A stretch of 64,000 nt of DNA from Microbispora sp. NBC_01189 (GTDB lineage: Bacteria > Actinomycetota > Actinomycetes > Streptosporangiales > Streptosporangiaceae). Both the position numbers and the translations under genes were made by a program. Positions 1-10,486 of this stretch are shown here, piece after piece; the stretch's first letter is position 1, and the number at the start of each line of letters is the position of its first letter. The stretch is taken from NCBI RefSeq assembly GCF_036010665.1, contig NZ_CP108581.1, positions 2,957,501 to 3,021,500 on the forward strand, written 5' to 3'. Below the pieces are notes generated by a model. That model saw nothing but the letters and a program-made list of their open reading frames with translations, was not told where the DNA came from and made no database searches.

Positions 1-1
1 C

Positions 2-424
2 GTCGCGTGCGAGACATTCGGCCCGCTGGTCATGGTGGGCCCCGGCGGGACGGTGTCCGGGCCGCCCGGTGGCAGTGCCGATAATCATGCCGATGACCAT
101 GCCGATGCCCAGGCGGGCGCCCACGCGGGTGAGCACGCCTTCCGGGTGCCGCCGATCGACCGGGCCGAGGCACGGCGGATGATCGGCGAGGCGCGCCGCG
201 CGGCGCTTCCAAACGGTCACCAGCGACTGCCGGAGGCCGGCGTCCGCGCGCTGGAGGACCAGATCGTCCGCGTCGGCCGCCTCATGGACGACCATCCCGG
301 CATCGCGGCGATCGACCTCGATCCCGTCGTCGTGACGCCGTACGGAGTGGTGGTCGTGTGCGCGCGCGTACGGCTCGCACCGGCACCGCCGCTCCCCTCG
401 CCCTTCCGGCGCCGGTTGCGCTGA
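2..424 (+). CDS. Acyl-CoA synthetase (NDP-forming) / acetyltransferase, C-terminal fragment
   Basis: This is the 3' end of a gene that starts before the window; the reading frame is open to the left edge. The visible 140 residues resemble the end of the ATP-grasp domain of NDP-forming acyl-CoA synthetases, which in actinobacteria are often fused to a GNAT domain. Near the start the segment FGPLVMVGPGG matches the conserved glycine-rich ATP-grasp turn. Near the end DDHPGIAAIDLDPVVVTPYG matches the family's conserved closing strand carrying the metal-binding Asp-x-Asp-Pro. A His/Asp/Ala-rich insertion (repeated DNHADDHADAQAGAHAGEHA) sits between them and is unusual. The gene converges on the DUF1918 gene, with only 19 bp between the two stop codons. 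Whether the full protein carries a GNAT domain cannot be seen here. Confidence 0.8.
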   Translation, partial: VACETFGPLVMVGPGGTVSGPPGGSADNHADDHADAQAGAHAGEHAFRVPPIDRAEARRMIGEARRAALPNGHQRLPEAGVRALEDQIVRVGRLMDDHPGIAAIDLDPVVVTPYGVVVVCARVRLAPAPPLPSPFRRRLR

Positions 425-443
425 CCGTCCGTGCCGCGCGGCG

Positions 444-671
444 TCACCGGGCGGCCGGACGGGCCTCCGCCTCCCTACGGCGTTCGCGGCGGGGCTCCAC
501 GTGGGCGTCGGGGCCGGGGAAGATGAGGGTCTCGTGCTCCTCGTCCAGCCATCTGACCACGTAGGGCGGGGACCCGTCGCTGTGGTGGAGGGCTGTGATG
601 ACGCCCGTACGGCGAGGCCCGTCCAGGTGAAGGCTCTCGATGATCAGCCGGTCGCCGACTGCCGCTTTCAT
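444..671 (-). CDS. DUF1918 domain protein
   Basis: A 75-residue protein that matches the DUF1918 family common in actinobacteria. The N-terminus MKAAVGDRLIIES is followed by the family core GSPPYVVRWLDEEHETLIFPG, an SH3-like small beta fold. The last 15 residues are a basic Arg/Glu-rich tail. The family has no firmly established function. It is transcribed leftward and lies just downstream of the V-type ATPase operon, but the 15-bp hairpin at 735-772 suggests it has its own transcript. The start is the ATG at 671 with a G-rich stretch (gaaggggg) upstream. Confidence 0.85.
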   Translation of the reverse strand: MKAAVGDRLIIESLHLDGPRRTGVITALHHSDGSPPYVVRWLDEEHETLIFPGPDAHVEPRRERRREAEARPAAR

Positions 672-734
672 GTACGCCCCCTTCTCACCCCGTCGCTAGC
701 TCTTCCAGCGTGGCCGGGGCCGCGCCTCCCGCTT

Positions 735-772
735 AGGGCAGGAGGTCCCGTAACCGAGGGACCTCCTGCCCT
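735..772 (-). terminator. Hairpin terminator after the V-type ATPase operon
   Basis: A perfect 15-bp inverted repeat (735-749 pairing with 758-772) encloses an 8-nt loop. It begins 15 nt beyond the stop of the last ATPase gene on the minus strand. There is no clear T-run, as is usual for intrinsic terminators of high-GC actinomycetes. It separates the ATPase operon from the DUF1918 gene. Confidence 0.75.
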
Positions 773-787
773 GTCGCCGCGGGTGGA

Positions 788-1435
788 TCAGCCTCCGGGG
801 TCCTGTTCGATCTCGCGGGCGGCGGCCTCGCGGGCGGCGGCGGCGCGGCGGACCCGGGCGCCGTCGGCGCGTTCCGCCTCGTCCAGGGACAGCTCGACCT
901 CGGCCAGCGCCGCCTCCAGGCGGGGGAGGACGTGGTCGCGGAGCGCGCGGATGCGGCGGCCGGTCGCCTCCTCCTCCGCGGCCACGACGCGGGCGGCCGC
1001 CGCGGCGACCGCGTGGTCCACGGCGGCCCGCAGCGCGGCGCGGCAGGCCTCGCGGGCGGGGACGAGCGCGGCGGTGAGCGGGAGCGGCGCCGACGGCCCG
1101 GGCTCGTCCGGCGGGCGGAAGAGCGCCCGGCGGGGATAGCGCGTCCCCATGGCGTCGGTCCAGTCCACCCGCACCTCGGCGAGGCGGCCGTCGCAGGCCA
1201 GCCGGATCGCCCGCCGTCCGCCGAGCAGCGCGGCGCGCGACGCCCACGCGTCGGCGGCCCGGCAGGCTTCCTCCCACTCGCGGCCGGTGCGGGCGGCCTC
1301 GCGGGCGAGGCGGTCCCGCTCCCGCCGCAGGATCCGCAGCTTGCGGTCGAGTACGGCGAGTCCGTGGCGCAGCACGGCCAGCCGGTGCCGCAGCCACAGT
1401 CGCCCGGCCCTCCCGGGAGGGACGCGGATTCTCAA
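788..1435 (-). CDS. atpD: V/A-type ATPase subunit D (central stalk)
   Basis: A 215-residue protein, the usual size of V/A-ATPase subunit D, which forms the rotor shaft with subunit F inside the A3B3 head. The start RIRVPPGRAGRLWLRHRL is the family signature, and the rest is two long helices: about residues 10-70 and a second Ala/Arg/Glu-rich helix from about 125 to the end. I chose the TTG at 1433-1435. It overlaps the stop of the B-subunit gene as TTGA, has GGGAG five bases upstream, and places the conserved motif right at the N-terminus; no ATG or GTG fits. It is the last gene of the operon, followed by a hairpin. Confidence 0.9.
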   Translation of the reverse strand: MRIRVPPGRAGRLWLRHRLAVLRHGLAVLDRKLRILRRERDRLAREAARTGREWEEACRAADAWASRAALLGGRRAIRLACDGRLAEVRVDWTDAMGTRYPRRALFRPPDEPGPSAPLPLTAALVPAREACRAALRAAVDHAVAAAAARVVAAEEEATGRRIRALRDHVLPRLEAALAEVELSLDEAERADGARVRRAAAAREAAAREIEQDPGG

Positions 1436-2817
1436 CGTCTCTCCCGGTAGCCCGCGTCGAGCGCTTCCGGCGACAGCATGGTCAGGTCCCGGCGGGGGAG
1501 CACGGAGACGACCTCCCAGGCACGGCCGAAGGTGTCCGCGAGCGAGCGGGGCTCGTCGCCGCGCTGGGCGAGCAGCCGCCGCGTGAACGCCTCCGCCAGC
1601 GCGAGGTGACGGCGGTCTCCCTCGCCGAGTGCGCTCTCCCCGACGAGTTCGGCCAGTTCCCTCGCCTGCCGGGCGCGGGAGAGGGCGGCGACGATCTGCG
1701 CGGCGAGGTCGGCGTGTTCCGGCCGCGTACGGCCCGCGCCCACGCCCGCCCGCATCATCCGCGACAGGGAGGAGAGCGGGTCGATGTGCGGATAGGGGCC
1801 GACGTCCCTGGTCAGCAGGATCTGGCCCTCGGTGATGTAACCGGTGAGGTCGGGCACCGGATGCGTGATGTCCCCCGCCGGCATGGTGAGCACCGGCAGC
1901 ACGGTGAGCGAGCCGGGACGTCCCCGCACCCGTCCGCACCGCTCGTACAGGGAGGCGAGGTCGCTGTAGAGATAGCCGGGGTAGGCCCGCCGGGCGGGGA
2001 TCTCCCCGCGTGCGGCCGACACCTCCCGCACCGCCTCGCAGTAGCCGGTCATGTCGGCGAGCACCACCAGCACGTGGTGTCCCATGGCGAAGGCGAGGTG
2101 CTCGGCGATGGTCAGGGCGAGCCGCGGGGTGAGGATCCGTTCGATGACGGGGTCGTCGGCGAGGTTCAGCAGCAGGGTCAGCTCGCCGGCGGCGGAGCGC
2201 TCCTCCAGGGTGTCCCGTACGGTCGCCGCGTCGGCGTGGGTCAGCCCGATCGCGGCGAAGACGACGGTGAACGTCTCGCCTCCGGCGTTCGCCTGCGCGG
2301 CGATCTGGGCGGCCAGCTCCAGGTGGGGCAGCCCGCCGACGGAGAACACGGCGATCTTCTGTCCCCGGACCAGGGTGGTCAGCAGGTCGATGGCGGAGAC
2401 GCCGGTGAGCACCGGCTCCGACGGGGGCTCGCGCAGGGTGGGATTGAGGGGGAGGCCGTTCACGGCCGCGTCCGCCGCGCCGAAGACCGGCGGGCCGCCG
2501 TCCAGCGGCCGGCCGCGGCCGTCGCAGACCCGGCCCAGCCAGCCCGGGCCGACGGGGATCCGCAGGGGGTGCCCGGCGAAGGCGACGCGGGTGCCCTCGG
2601 CCCGGATTCCGGCGGTGCCCTCGAAGACCTGGACGACGGCGAGGTCGTGGTCGGCCTCCAGGACGAGACCCTGCCGGCGCTCCCCCGTCTCCAGCTCGAT
2701 CGACGCCTGCTCGTCCCAGCCGACGCCCCTGGCGGTGCGGACCACGATCAGCGGCCCGCGCAGCTCCACCACGTCCGTGTACTCCACCGGCGCCCATACC
2801 GGGGCCCGGGCCGTCAT
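1432..2817 (-). CDS. atpB: V/A-type ATPase subunit B (regulatory)
   Basis: At 461 residues this is the standard length for the non-catalytic B subunit that alternates with A in the V1/A1 head. The N-terminal beta-barrel begins near VEYTDVVELRGPLIVV. In place of a P-loop it has SVGGLPHLELAAQIAAQ around residue 165, as expected for subunit B. Later family motifs include PARRAYPGYLYSDLASLYER and PVLTMPAGDITHPVPDLTGYITEGQ, which carry the arginine and contact residues of the A/B interface. The ATG overlaps the A-subunit stop by 4 nt (ATGA), so translation is probably coupled. Confidence 0.95.
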   Translation of the reverse strand: MTARAPVWAPVEYTDVVELRGPLIVVRTARGVGWDEQASIELETGERRQGLVLEADHDLAVVQVFEGTAGIRAEGTRVAFAGHPLRIPVGPGWLGRVCDGRGRPLDGGPPVFGAADAAVNGLPLNPTLREPPSEPVLTGVSAIDLLTTLVRGQKIAVFSVGGLPHLELAAQIAAQANAGGETFTVVFAAIGLTHADAATVRDTLEERSAAGELTLLLNLADDPVIERILTPRLALTIAEHLAFAMGHHVLVVLADMTGYCEAVREVSAARGEIPARRAYPGYLYSDLASLYERCGRVRGRPGSLTVLPVLTMPAGDITHPVPDLTGYITEGQILLTRDVGPYPHIDPLSSLSRMMRAGVGAGRTRPEHADLAAQIVAALSRARQARELAELVGESALGEGDRRHLALAEAFTRRLLAQRGDEPRSLADTFGRAWEVVSVLPRRDLTMLSPEALDAGYRERR

Positions 2818-4490
2818 CGAGATCCCTCCAGCGCGGCGAGCACCGTGTCGCGCAGGGCCGCGATCTCCTTCTCGGGTGCCTCCTTGGCCCGCAGGATGGG
2901 GGTGAAGTCCTGCTGTTCCAGCCGTGCGACCGGCACCTGGCCCTCGACAAGGGTCCGGCAGCGGTCGACGACCGCGAGCAGCGCGTCGGCGAGCAGGGCG
3001 GTGCGCTCCGGCCGGCAGAAGGCGTCGCGGGGGCTGAGCGCGCTCTGCCGCAGGAAGCCCTCCGCGATCAGCTGCCCGGCGAGCAGGGCGACCCGTTCCT
3101 GCGGGGGGAGCGTGCCGGCTCCGACCAGCTCGGCAAGCGCGGACACGCGCTCGGCCTCCGCGAGGAGGCCGCTCACCCGCCCCCGCCGCTCCGCGCCGCC
3201 CGGGACCGCCGCGGCCATCGCGTCCGCGTCACGGGCGAACGACCCCGGCCAGGACACCGCGGGGTAGTGCCGCGCGTAGGCGAGGTCGCGGTCCAGCGCC
3301 CAGAGGGTGCGGACGAACCGCTGGGTCTGCGCGGTGACCGGCTCCGTCATGTCGCCGCCGGGCGGGGAGACCGCGCCGATGATCGTTACCGATCCGGTGG
3401 CGCCGCCGAGCGTGGTCACCCGGCCCGCTCTTTCGTAGAAGGCCGCGAGGGCGGAGGCCAGATCGGCGGGATAGCCCTCCTCCGCCGGGAGCGCGCCGCG
3501 GCGCGAGCCGAGCTCTCGCAGGGCCTCCGCCCACCGGGAGGTCGAGTCGGCGATGACCACCACGTCGTAGCCCATGTCGCGGAAGTGCTCGGCCACCGTG
3601 ACGCCGGTGTAGACGCTGGCCTCGCGGGCCATCATCGGCATGTTCGACGTGTTGGCGATCACGACGGTCCGGTCCGCGAGCCGCCCGCCGGTGCGCGGGT
3701 CGGCCAGCTCGCCCAGCTCGGCGACGACGTCCGCCATCTCGTTGCCGCGCTCCCCGCAGCCGACGTACACCACCACGTCGGCGTCGCACCACTTGGCGAT
3801 CTGCTGGAGCAGCACGGTCTTGCCGGTGCCGAACCCCCCAGGTACGGCCACCGTGCCGCCGAGGGACACCGGCAGCAGCAGGTCGACGACCCGCTGCCCG
3901 GTCGTCAGGGGGACCGGCTCGGGGAGCCGGGCGGCGTACGGCAGGGCCCGCCGCACCGGCTGCTCGCGTTCGAGAGTCACCTCGACGCCTCCCACGACCG
4001 CGACGGGCGCCCGGGAGGGGCAGGGGCCCGCCGGCCGGATCCGCGCCACCTCGCCGCCGGGTGAGAGCACCAGGTAGGGCGGTGACGAGCCGCTCTCGAC
4101 GCTGCCCAGGGTCGTTCCGCGCGGCGCCGCGCGACCCTCCCCGGCCAGCGGCGTGAAGCGCCACGAGCGGTCATCCGTACGGGCGGGCGGTGCGGCGGGG
4201 TCGAGCCACATGCCGACGCCGCCGAGGGGGCGGAGCAGCCCGTCGAACACCCCGCCGAGCAGATGGGGGCCCAGGCGGGCCGACAGTGGCGCGCCCCGGC
4301 GCTCGGCGGGCTGGCCCGGGGCGAGCCCGCCCGTGTACTCGTACGCCTGGACGGTGGCCCGGTCGCCGCGCAGGGCGATGATCTCGCCGGGCAGCCGGTG
4401 CGGCCCGAGGACGACCGACTCGAACATCGCCGCACCGGCCAGGCCCTCGATCTCGACCAGCGGGCCGTCCACCCTCGTCACGGTGCCCAC
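2814..4490 (-). CDS. atpA: V/A-type ATPase catalytic subunit A
   Basis: A 558-residue catalytic subunit that hydrolyses or makes ATP in the V1/A1 head. The Walker A motif GGFGTGKT is at residues 218-225. It is preceded by the A-subunit non-homologous insert (about residues 95-175), which separates A from F-type beta subunits. Further motifs are YVGCGERGNEMADV (catalytic Glu region), SMPMMAREASVYTG-like NMPMMAREASVYTGVT and ADSTSRWAEALREL. The protein is about 20-30 residues shorter than typical homologues. Two GTG starts are possible. The one at 4490 has GGAGG 10 nt upstream; the one at 4481 makes a GTGA overlap with the subunit E stop. The Shine-Dalgarno position favours 4490. Confidence 0.95.
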   Translation of the reverse strand: MGTVTRVDGPLVEIEGLAGAAMFESVVLGPHRLPGEIIALRGDRATVQAYEYTGGLAPGQPAERRGAPLSARLGPHLLGGVFDGLLRPLGGVGMWLDPAAPPARTDDRSWRFTPLAGEGRAAPRGTTLGSVESGSSPPYLVLSPGGEVARIRPAGPCPSRAPVAVVGGVEVTLEREQPVRRALPYAARLPEPVPLTTGQRVVDLLLPVSLGGTVAVPGGFGTGKTVLLQQIAKWCDADVVVYVGCGERGNEMADVVAELGELADPRTGGRLADRTVVIANTSNMPMMAREASVYTGVTVAEHFRDMGYDVVVIADSTSRWAEALRELGSRRGALPAEEGYPADLASALAAFYERAGRVTTLGGATGSVTIIGAVSPPGGDMTEPVTAQTQRFVRTLWALDRDLAYARHYPAVSWPGSFARDADAMAAAVPGGAERRGRVSGLLAEAERVSALAELVGAGTLPPQERVALLAGQLIAEGFLRQSALSPRDAFCRPERTALLADALLAVVDRCRTLVEGQVPVARLEQQDFTPILRAKEAPEKEIAALRDTVLAALEGSR

Positions 4491-4986
4491 AGGCGTTCCA
4501 CCTCCGCGCCGAGGGCGTCGACGGCGCGTTCCGCGAGCGCCGTGAGGGAGCAGTCGACCCGGCGGCCCGGCCCCTCGGCCACGACCCCGCCGTCCGGGTG
4601 CTCGCGGATCACCAGATCCGCGCCGCCCGACTCACGGGCCAGTTCGCCCAGGCGGTCGAGGAGCCGGGGATAGCAGGGATCGCCGCGGAGCGCCCGCACC
4701 GCCGCGACGACCCGTCCGCGCAGGTCCGCCAGGGCCTCCCGCCGGGCGGCCAGTTCCCGGCCGCGCGCCTCCCGGCGGGCGCGCGCCCGGGCCGCCGCCG
4801 CGTGCGCCGCCGCCTCCGCCTCCCCCTGCCGGGTGGCGTCGGCGGCGACGGCCGAGGCATCCCGGCGGGCGTCGGCGACCGTACGGGCGGCCTCGCGCTC
4901 GGCCGCGCCGGCGACGGCGTCCGCGTCCAGCCGCGCCTGCCGCAGCAGCGCCTCGATCACGGGAGCGAGCGCGTCCCGCATCGGCG

Positions 4987-4990
<4 letters not shown>
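4478..4990 (-). CDS. atpE: V/A-type ATPase subunit E (peripheral stalk)
   Basis: A 170-residue protein with a long Ala/Arg/Glu-rich N-terminal helix (about residues 5-95), followed by a compact C-terminal domain ending in LTALAERAVDALGAEVERLW. This is the layout of subunit E, which pairs with the G/H subunit to form the peripheral stalk. Sequence identity in this family is low, so the assignment rests on architecture and on its place directly before subunit A. Its ATG overlaps the subunit F stop by ATGA. Its own 3' end overlaps the A-subunit start by up to 13 nt. Confidence 0.85.
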
Positions 4991-6938
<1,948 letters not shown>

Positions 6939-6952
<14 letters not shown>

Positions 6953-7853
6953 CGCCGCCGCCTCCCCGCGCGGCCAGTTCCAGCGCGGCCCGCACCCGGC
7001 GGGCGTCCGCGGCGAGCACGGCCACGGCCCCCAGGACGGGCCCGGCCGAGAAGGCGGAGCCCGCGAGCAGGGCGCGGCCGTCGTCCTCCACCCGTCTCCA
7101 CCAGCGCCGTTCGGCGGTCCACAGCCCGCTCGGGTCGTCGACCTCCAGCAACGCCCAGCGCGCGGAGGAGGGCAGACGCGGGGTCATGTCCGCGACGGAC
7201 GCCGCCGCGAGCGCGTCCGGCCCCAGCAGGGCGCGGGAGCGGTCACCCGCCCCGGCCGGAAGCTCACGGCGCTCCGCGTGGCGTTCCCGGGCGACCAGCA
7301 GGGCCGTCGCGCCGGCGACCCAGCCCCGGGCGGCCGGCGGAAGGGTCGCGGCGAGCCGTTCCGCCCAGGACAGGCGCATGCCGAGCTGGATCTCCCGGCG
7401 GGCCGCGCCACCGGGATCGCCCCACGGGGACGCGGCCAGGGTCGCCCGGATCTCGGTCAGCGACCGGCACCGCCGCAGCCGCGGCCAGGTCGTGGCGAGC
7501 GACCCGAGGACGAACTCGGGCTCGGCGGGCCGGCCGCTCAGGCGGCACATCAGCTCGTCCACATTCGCGATCTCGAACCATCGGGCGATCAGGCGCATCA
7601 TCTCGCCGCCCTCCCTCGGGAGCCAGCCGGCCAGGACGCGCAGGTGCCACAGGAGCGTGGCGAGCACCGCCCACTGGGCGTCGGCCAGGCTCTGGCCGGG
7701 CCGTACGTCGTGCCCGTAGGAGGAGCGCGCGAGCACGGCCACCGCCTCGGCGCAGGAGCCGCAGGCGGCGAGACGGCGGGCCCGGCGCGGGCCGAGCCCC
7801 CGGCTCAGCAGCGCCCTCGCCCGGGTGGACCCGGAGACCCAGGCGGCGGTCAC
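6939..7853 (-). CDS. atpC: V/A-type ATPase subunit C-like protein (rotor-ring cap)
   Basis: A 304-residue soluble protein that I assign to the subunit C/d (AC39) family, the funnel that links the rotor shaft to the proteolipid ring. Supporting signs are its size, the all-helical Arg/Leu/Trp-rich sequence, and segments such as MMRLIARWFEIANVDELMCR, which resembles the repeated 'R-x-D-x-x-N' helices of the family. The match is weak, so operon position carries much of the weight. The GTG at 7853 overlaps the upstream gene's stop (GTGA). In most operons C sits after K and E, so its position between G and I is unusual. Confidence 0.7.
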
Positions 7854-8284
7854 GGCGGATCACCCGCGAGAGCCCGGACCTCCGCGACGACCAGGGCGAC
7901 CAGGTCCGGCGTCCGCTCCGCCGCGCGTTCGCGGACGCGCTCGGCCGCCGCCTCCGCGTCCCGGAGGAGAGTCGCGGCCTCCTCCTCCGCCCTCAGCAGG
8001 GCCGACGACGCGGCCCGGGCCCGCGCGGCCGCCGCCTCCACCCGCGCCGCGGACAGGACGTCGGCGGCCCGGGCCCGCGCGTGGTCCCGCGTCTCCTCGG
8101 CGCGCTGACGGGCGGCGCGCCGCTCACCGGCACACCGCTCCCGGGTCTCCTCCAGGAAGGAGAAGACCGCCTCCAGTTCGGTCGCCGGGTCGGCCGCGTA
8201 GTCGGCCGGCACTCCGGCGGGCGCCGCTGCGCCGGGTATGCCCGCCGGACGGAACCGCTGGAGGAAGTCACGCAACCGAGCCAT
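7850..8284 (-). CDS. V/A-type ATPase G/H-like peripheral stalk subunit
   Basis: A 144-residue protein that is the first gene of the ATPase operon. After a short Pro/Ala-rich start (residues 1-35), nearly all of it is one charged coiled-coil helix (about 38-135). It has heptad-like Ala/Glu/Arg repeats such as ARVEAAAARARAASSALLRA. This is the expected form of the stalk partner of subunit E (G in Thermus, F/H in other naming schemes), but any coiled coil would look similar. The ATG at 8284 has a strong GGAGGTG upstream. The 121 bp before it, back to the oxidase stop codon at 8406, must hold the operon promoter; I could not place one with confidence. Confidence 0.75.
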   Translation of the reverse strand: MARLRDFLQRFRPAGIPGAAAPAGVPADYAADPATELEAVFSFLEETRERCAGERRAARQRAEETRDHARARAADVLSAARVEAAAARARAASSALLRAEEEAATLLRDAEAAAERVRERAAERTPDLVALVVAEVRALAGDPP

Positions 8285-8405
8285 CCGTTCACCTCCACCC
8301 GCATGGAGTGATGCCCCGGCAGTGGCCGCATCGTGCAGGCCGGCGGCCCCGAAACTGGTGCCCCTCCCGCCAATCTTTGCCCCGGTCGCGCTCCGCCCGC
8401 TCGCC

Positions 8406-10457
8406 TCAGCCGCCGACGCGGTAGGGCCGCATCATCTCGTTGTCCTCGTGCTCCAGCATGTGGCAGTGCCACACGAAGAGCCCGGCCCGGTCGAAGTGGG
8501 CCTTGACGCGGGTCACCTCCCGGGGCAGGGCGATGACCGTGTCCTTGCGTCCCCGCTCCCAGGGCCGGGCCGGCCGGGCCGTGCCGTGGAACGGCGTGCG
8601 GTCCAGCACCTCGAACAGGACCTCGTGGATGTGGATTGGGTGCGCGTCCGGCGTGAGGTTGTGGAACTCCCACACCTCGACGTCGCCGACGCCCGGGTTC
8701 TCCGTGACCGGGTCGTGCCACCTTCTCGCGGCCCAGCCCGGCCCGGCGGCGTCGCCCAGCAGCGTCGCGACGGGACCCGCCCCCCGGACGGCCGAGCCCT
8801 GCTCCAGCAGGGCGAGCCGTCTCGTCCGTACGGCCGGGCCGAGCCGGGCGGTCCGGGGGAGCTCCAGCTGGTCGGGCGGCACGCTGGAGTCGCGGCCGGA
8901 GGCCGGCCGCACCAGGAACTTCAGCACCTGCCCGGTGGTGGCGGGATCGGCGGGCGCGGCCGCGGCGTCCCCCTGGTACGGCCCGTCGGGCCCCTCGTTC
9001 ACCAGATAGAGCGGGGTGCCCGGGGGGACGCCGGTGAAGTCGACCACCACGTCGGCGCGTTCGGCCGGGGCCAGCAGCAGCCGGTCGAGCGCGACCGGCG
9101 CGGGCAGGAACGCGCCGTCGGAGCCGATCTGCCAGAACGGCAGCGCCGATCGGACGGGCCGGGCCACCGGTGAGGCGGCGATCCCGAGGCCGAGGACCCT
9201 GGCGTTGCAGCCGTTGAGGAAGCGGAACCGGTAACGGCGCCGCTCCACCTCCAGCAGCGGCCAGGTCCGGCCGTTCACCGTCATGGTGGCGCCGAAGAAC
9301 TCCGGCACCCAGATGGGCGGGACGTCGGTGTGCGGGACGTACGGGCCGCCGTACCCGCGGGCCGCGCGGCTGTCCGGGTAGAAGAGCGAGCCGTCCGCGG
9401 CGAACGTCCTGTCCTGGACGACGATCGGGATCTCGTGGCAGCGGGTGCCCGCCCCCGGCGCGGGGCCGGGAAGGACGCCGGGCGGCAGGTCGTCCGGGCC
9501 GCCGCGGAGCAGGTAGAACCCGGCCAGGCCGGCGTAGACGTTGAGCCGGGTCATCCCGAGCACGTGGTCGTGGTACCAGAGGGTGCCCGGGTGCTGGTCG
9601 TTGCCGTACCGGTAGACGGCCGACCCGGCCCGCCAGGCGACGCCCGTACGAGCCGCGTGGGCGGCGGCGAAATCGGCGTACCTGGACCCCTCCCGGGCGT
9701 AGCCGTCCGGGATCTCGGCGGCGGCCAGGAACCACGCCTCGGGATATCCGTCGCTGTCGTCCAGGCTGTGCCCGCCGTGCAGGTGGGTCACCACCGGGAC
9801 CGGCCCCCGGTACGGCCCGGGGGTCGCGGCGAACGCCGGCCTGCGGTCGCGGCCCGTCCGCCCGCCGGGCGGGTTCGCCCAGTGCAGCGTCGGATCGACG
9901 GGCAGCAGGTGCGGGAGATGATCACCCCACCGGTCCGTCAGCTCGTTCACCCAGGTCACCTGGACGGGGTGGTCCACCCGGGCCTCGATCGTGCGTCCCG
10001 GAACGGCGAACGTGCCCGGGTGCGGGGCCGAGCCGTAGCCGAAGACGGCCGTGGCCGGTGCGCCGGGCGGCAGGATCTGCTGCCGGAACCGGCGCACGCC
10101 GATGACGTAGCGGTCGGGCGAGCCGTCACCCGTGGGCGCGGCCCGCATCACGGTGGGCATCACGGCGGGAACGGGCAGCGCGGCCACGTATTTGGGCACG
10201 GACGCGGCGTCGAGCAGCGGCAGCCCGGCGGGCGCCGGCCGGCGGGCGGGTCCCGCCGGGCCGTGCGCCCCCACGAGCGGGACCGCCGCGCCGTGCGCCC
10301 CCACGAGCGGGACCGCCGCGCATCCTCTGAGGAAGTCCCGTCGGGTCAGCCGCTGTGCGTCCGGTTGTGCGGCCCCTTGTGTGTGCCCTTGTGTGTCCCG
10401 TCGTGTGTCCCGTCGTGTGTCCCGTGTGTTCATGGCGAACCCCCGCCGCCCCGGCAC
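8406..10457 (-). CDS. Tat-exported multicopper oxidase (bilirubin oxidase/CotA-like)
   Basis: A 683-residue three-domain multicopper oxidase that would oxidise a phenolic, bilirubin-like or metal substrate with reduction of O2 to water. The copper motifs are all present: HLHGGH (225-230), WYHDH (294-298), HPIHIHEVLFEV near 615, and the closing HCHMLEHEDNEMM (from 664), which holds the type 1 and type 2/3 ligands. A twin-arginine signal (LTRRDFLRG, 37-45) marks export. The N-terminus is odd, with a TRDTRRDT repeat and a doubled AAVPLVGAHG made by a perfect 30-bp duplication. I took the GTG at 10457 with AAGGA upstream; the ATG at 10433 is also possible. Confidence 0.93.
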   Translation of the reverse strand: MPGRRGFAMNTRDTRRDTRRDTQGHTQGAAQPDAQRLTRRDFLRGCAAVPLVGAHGAAVPLVGAHGPAGPARRPAPAGLPLLDAASVPKYVAALPVPAVMPTVMRAAPTGDGSPDRYVIGVRRFRQQILPPGAPATAVFGYGSAPHPGTFAVPGRTIEARVDHPVQVTWVNELTDRWGDHLPHLLPVDPTLHWANPPGGRTGRDRRPAFAATPGPYRGPVPVVTHLHGGHSLDDSDGYPEAWFLAAAEIPDGYAREGSRYADFAAAHAARTGVAWRAGSAVYRYGNDQHPGTLWYHDHVLGMTRLNVYAGLAGFYLLRGGPDDLPPGVLPGPAPGAGTRCHEIPIVVQDRTFAADGSLFYPDSRAARGYGGPYVPHTDVPPIWVPEFFGATMTVNGRTWPLLEVERRRYRFRFLNGCNARVLGLGIAASPVARPVRSALPFWQIGSDGAFLPAPVALDRLLLAPAERADVVVDFTGVPPGTPLYLVNEGPDGPYQGDAAAAPADPATTGQVLKFLVRPASGRDSSVPPDQLELPRTARLGPAVRTRRLALLEQGSAVRGAGPVATLLGDAAGPGWAARRWHDPVTENPGVGDVEVWEFHNLTPDAHPIHIHEVLFEVLDRTPFHGTARPARPWERGRKDTVIALPREVTRVKAHFDRAGLFVWHCHMLEHEDNEMMRPYRVGG
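10261..10320. repeat. Perfect 30-bp tandem duplication inside the oxidase signal region
   Basis: Bases 10261-10290 are repeated exactly at 10291-10320. The duplication is in frame and doubles the decapeptide AAVPLVGAHG between the Tat motif and the mature oxidase. Exact identity over 30 bp suggests it is recent. Confidence 0.95.
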
Positions 10458-10486
10458 TCCCTTCCTTCATGCCCGGATCGGCCGGG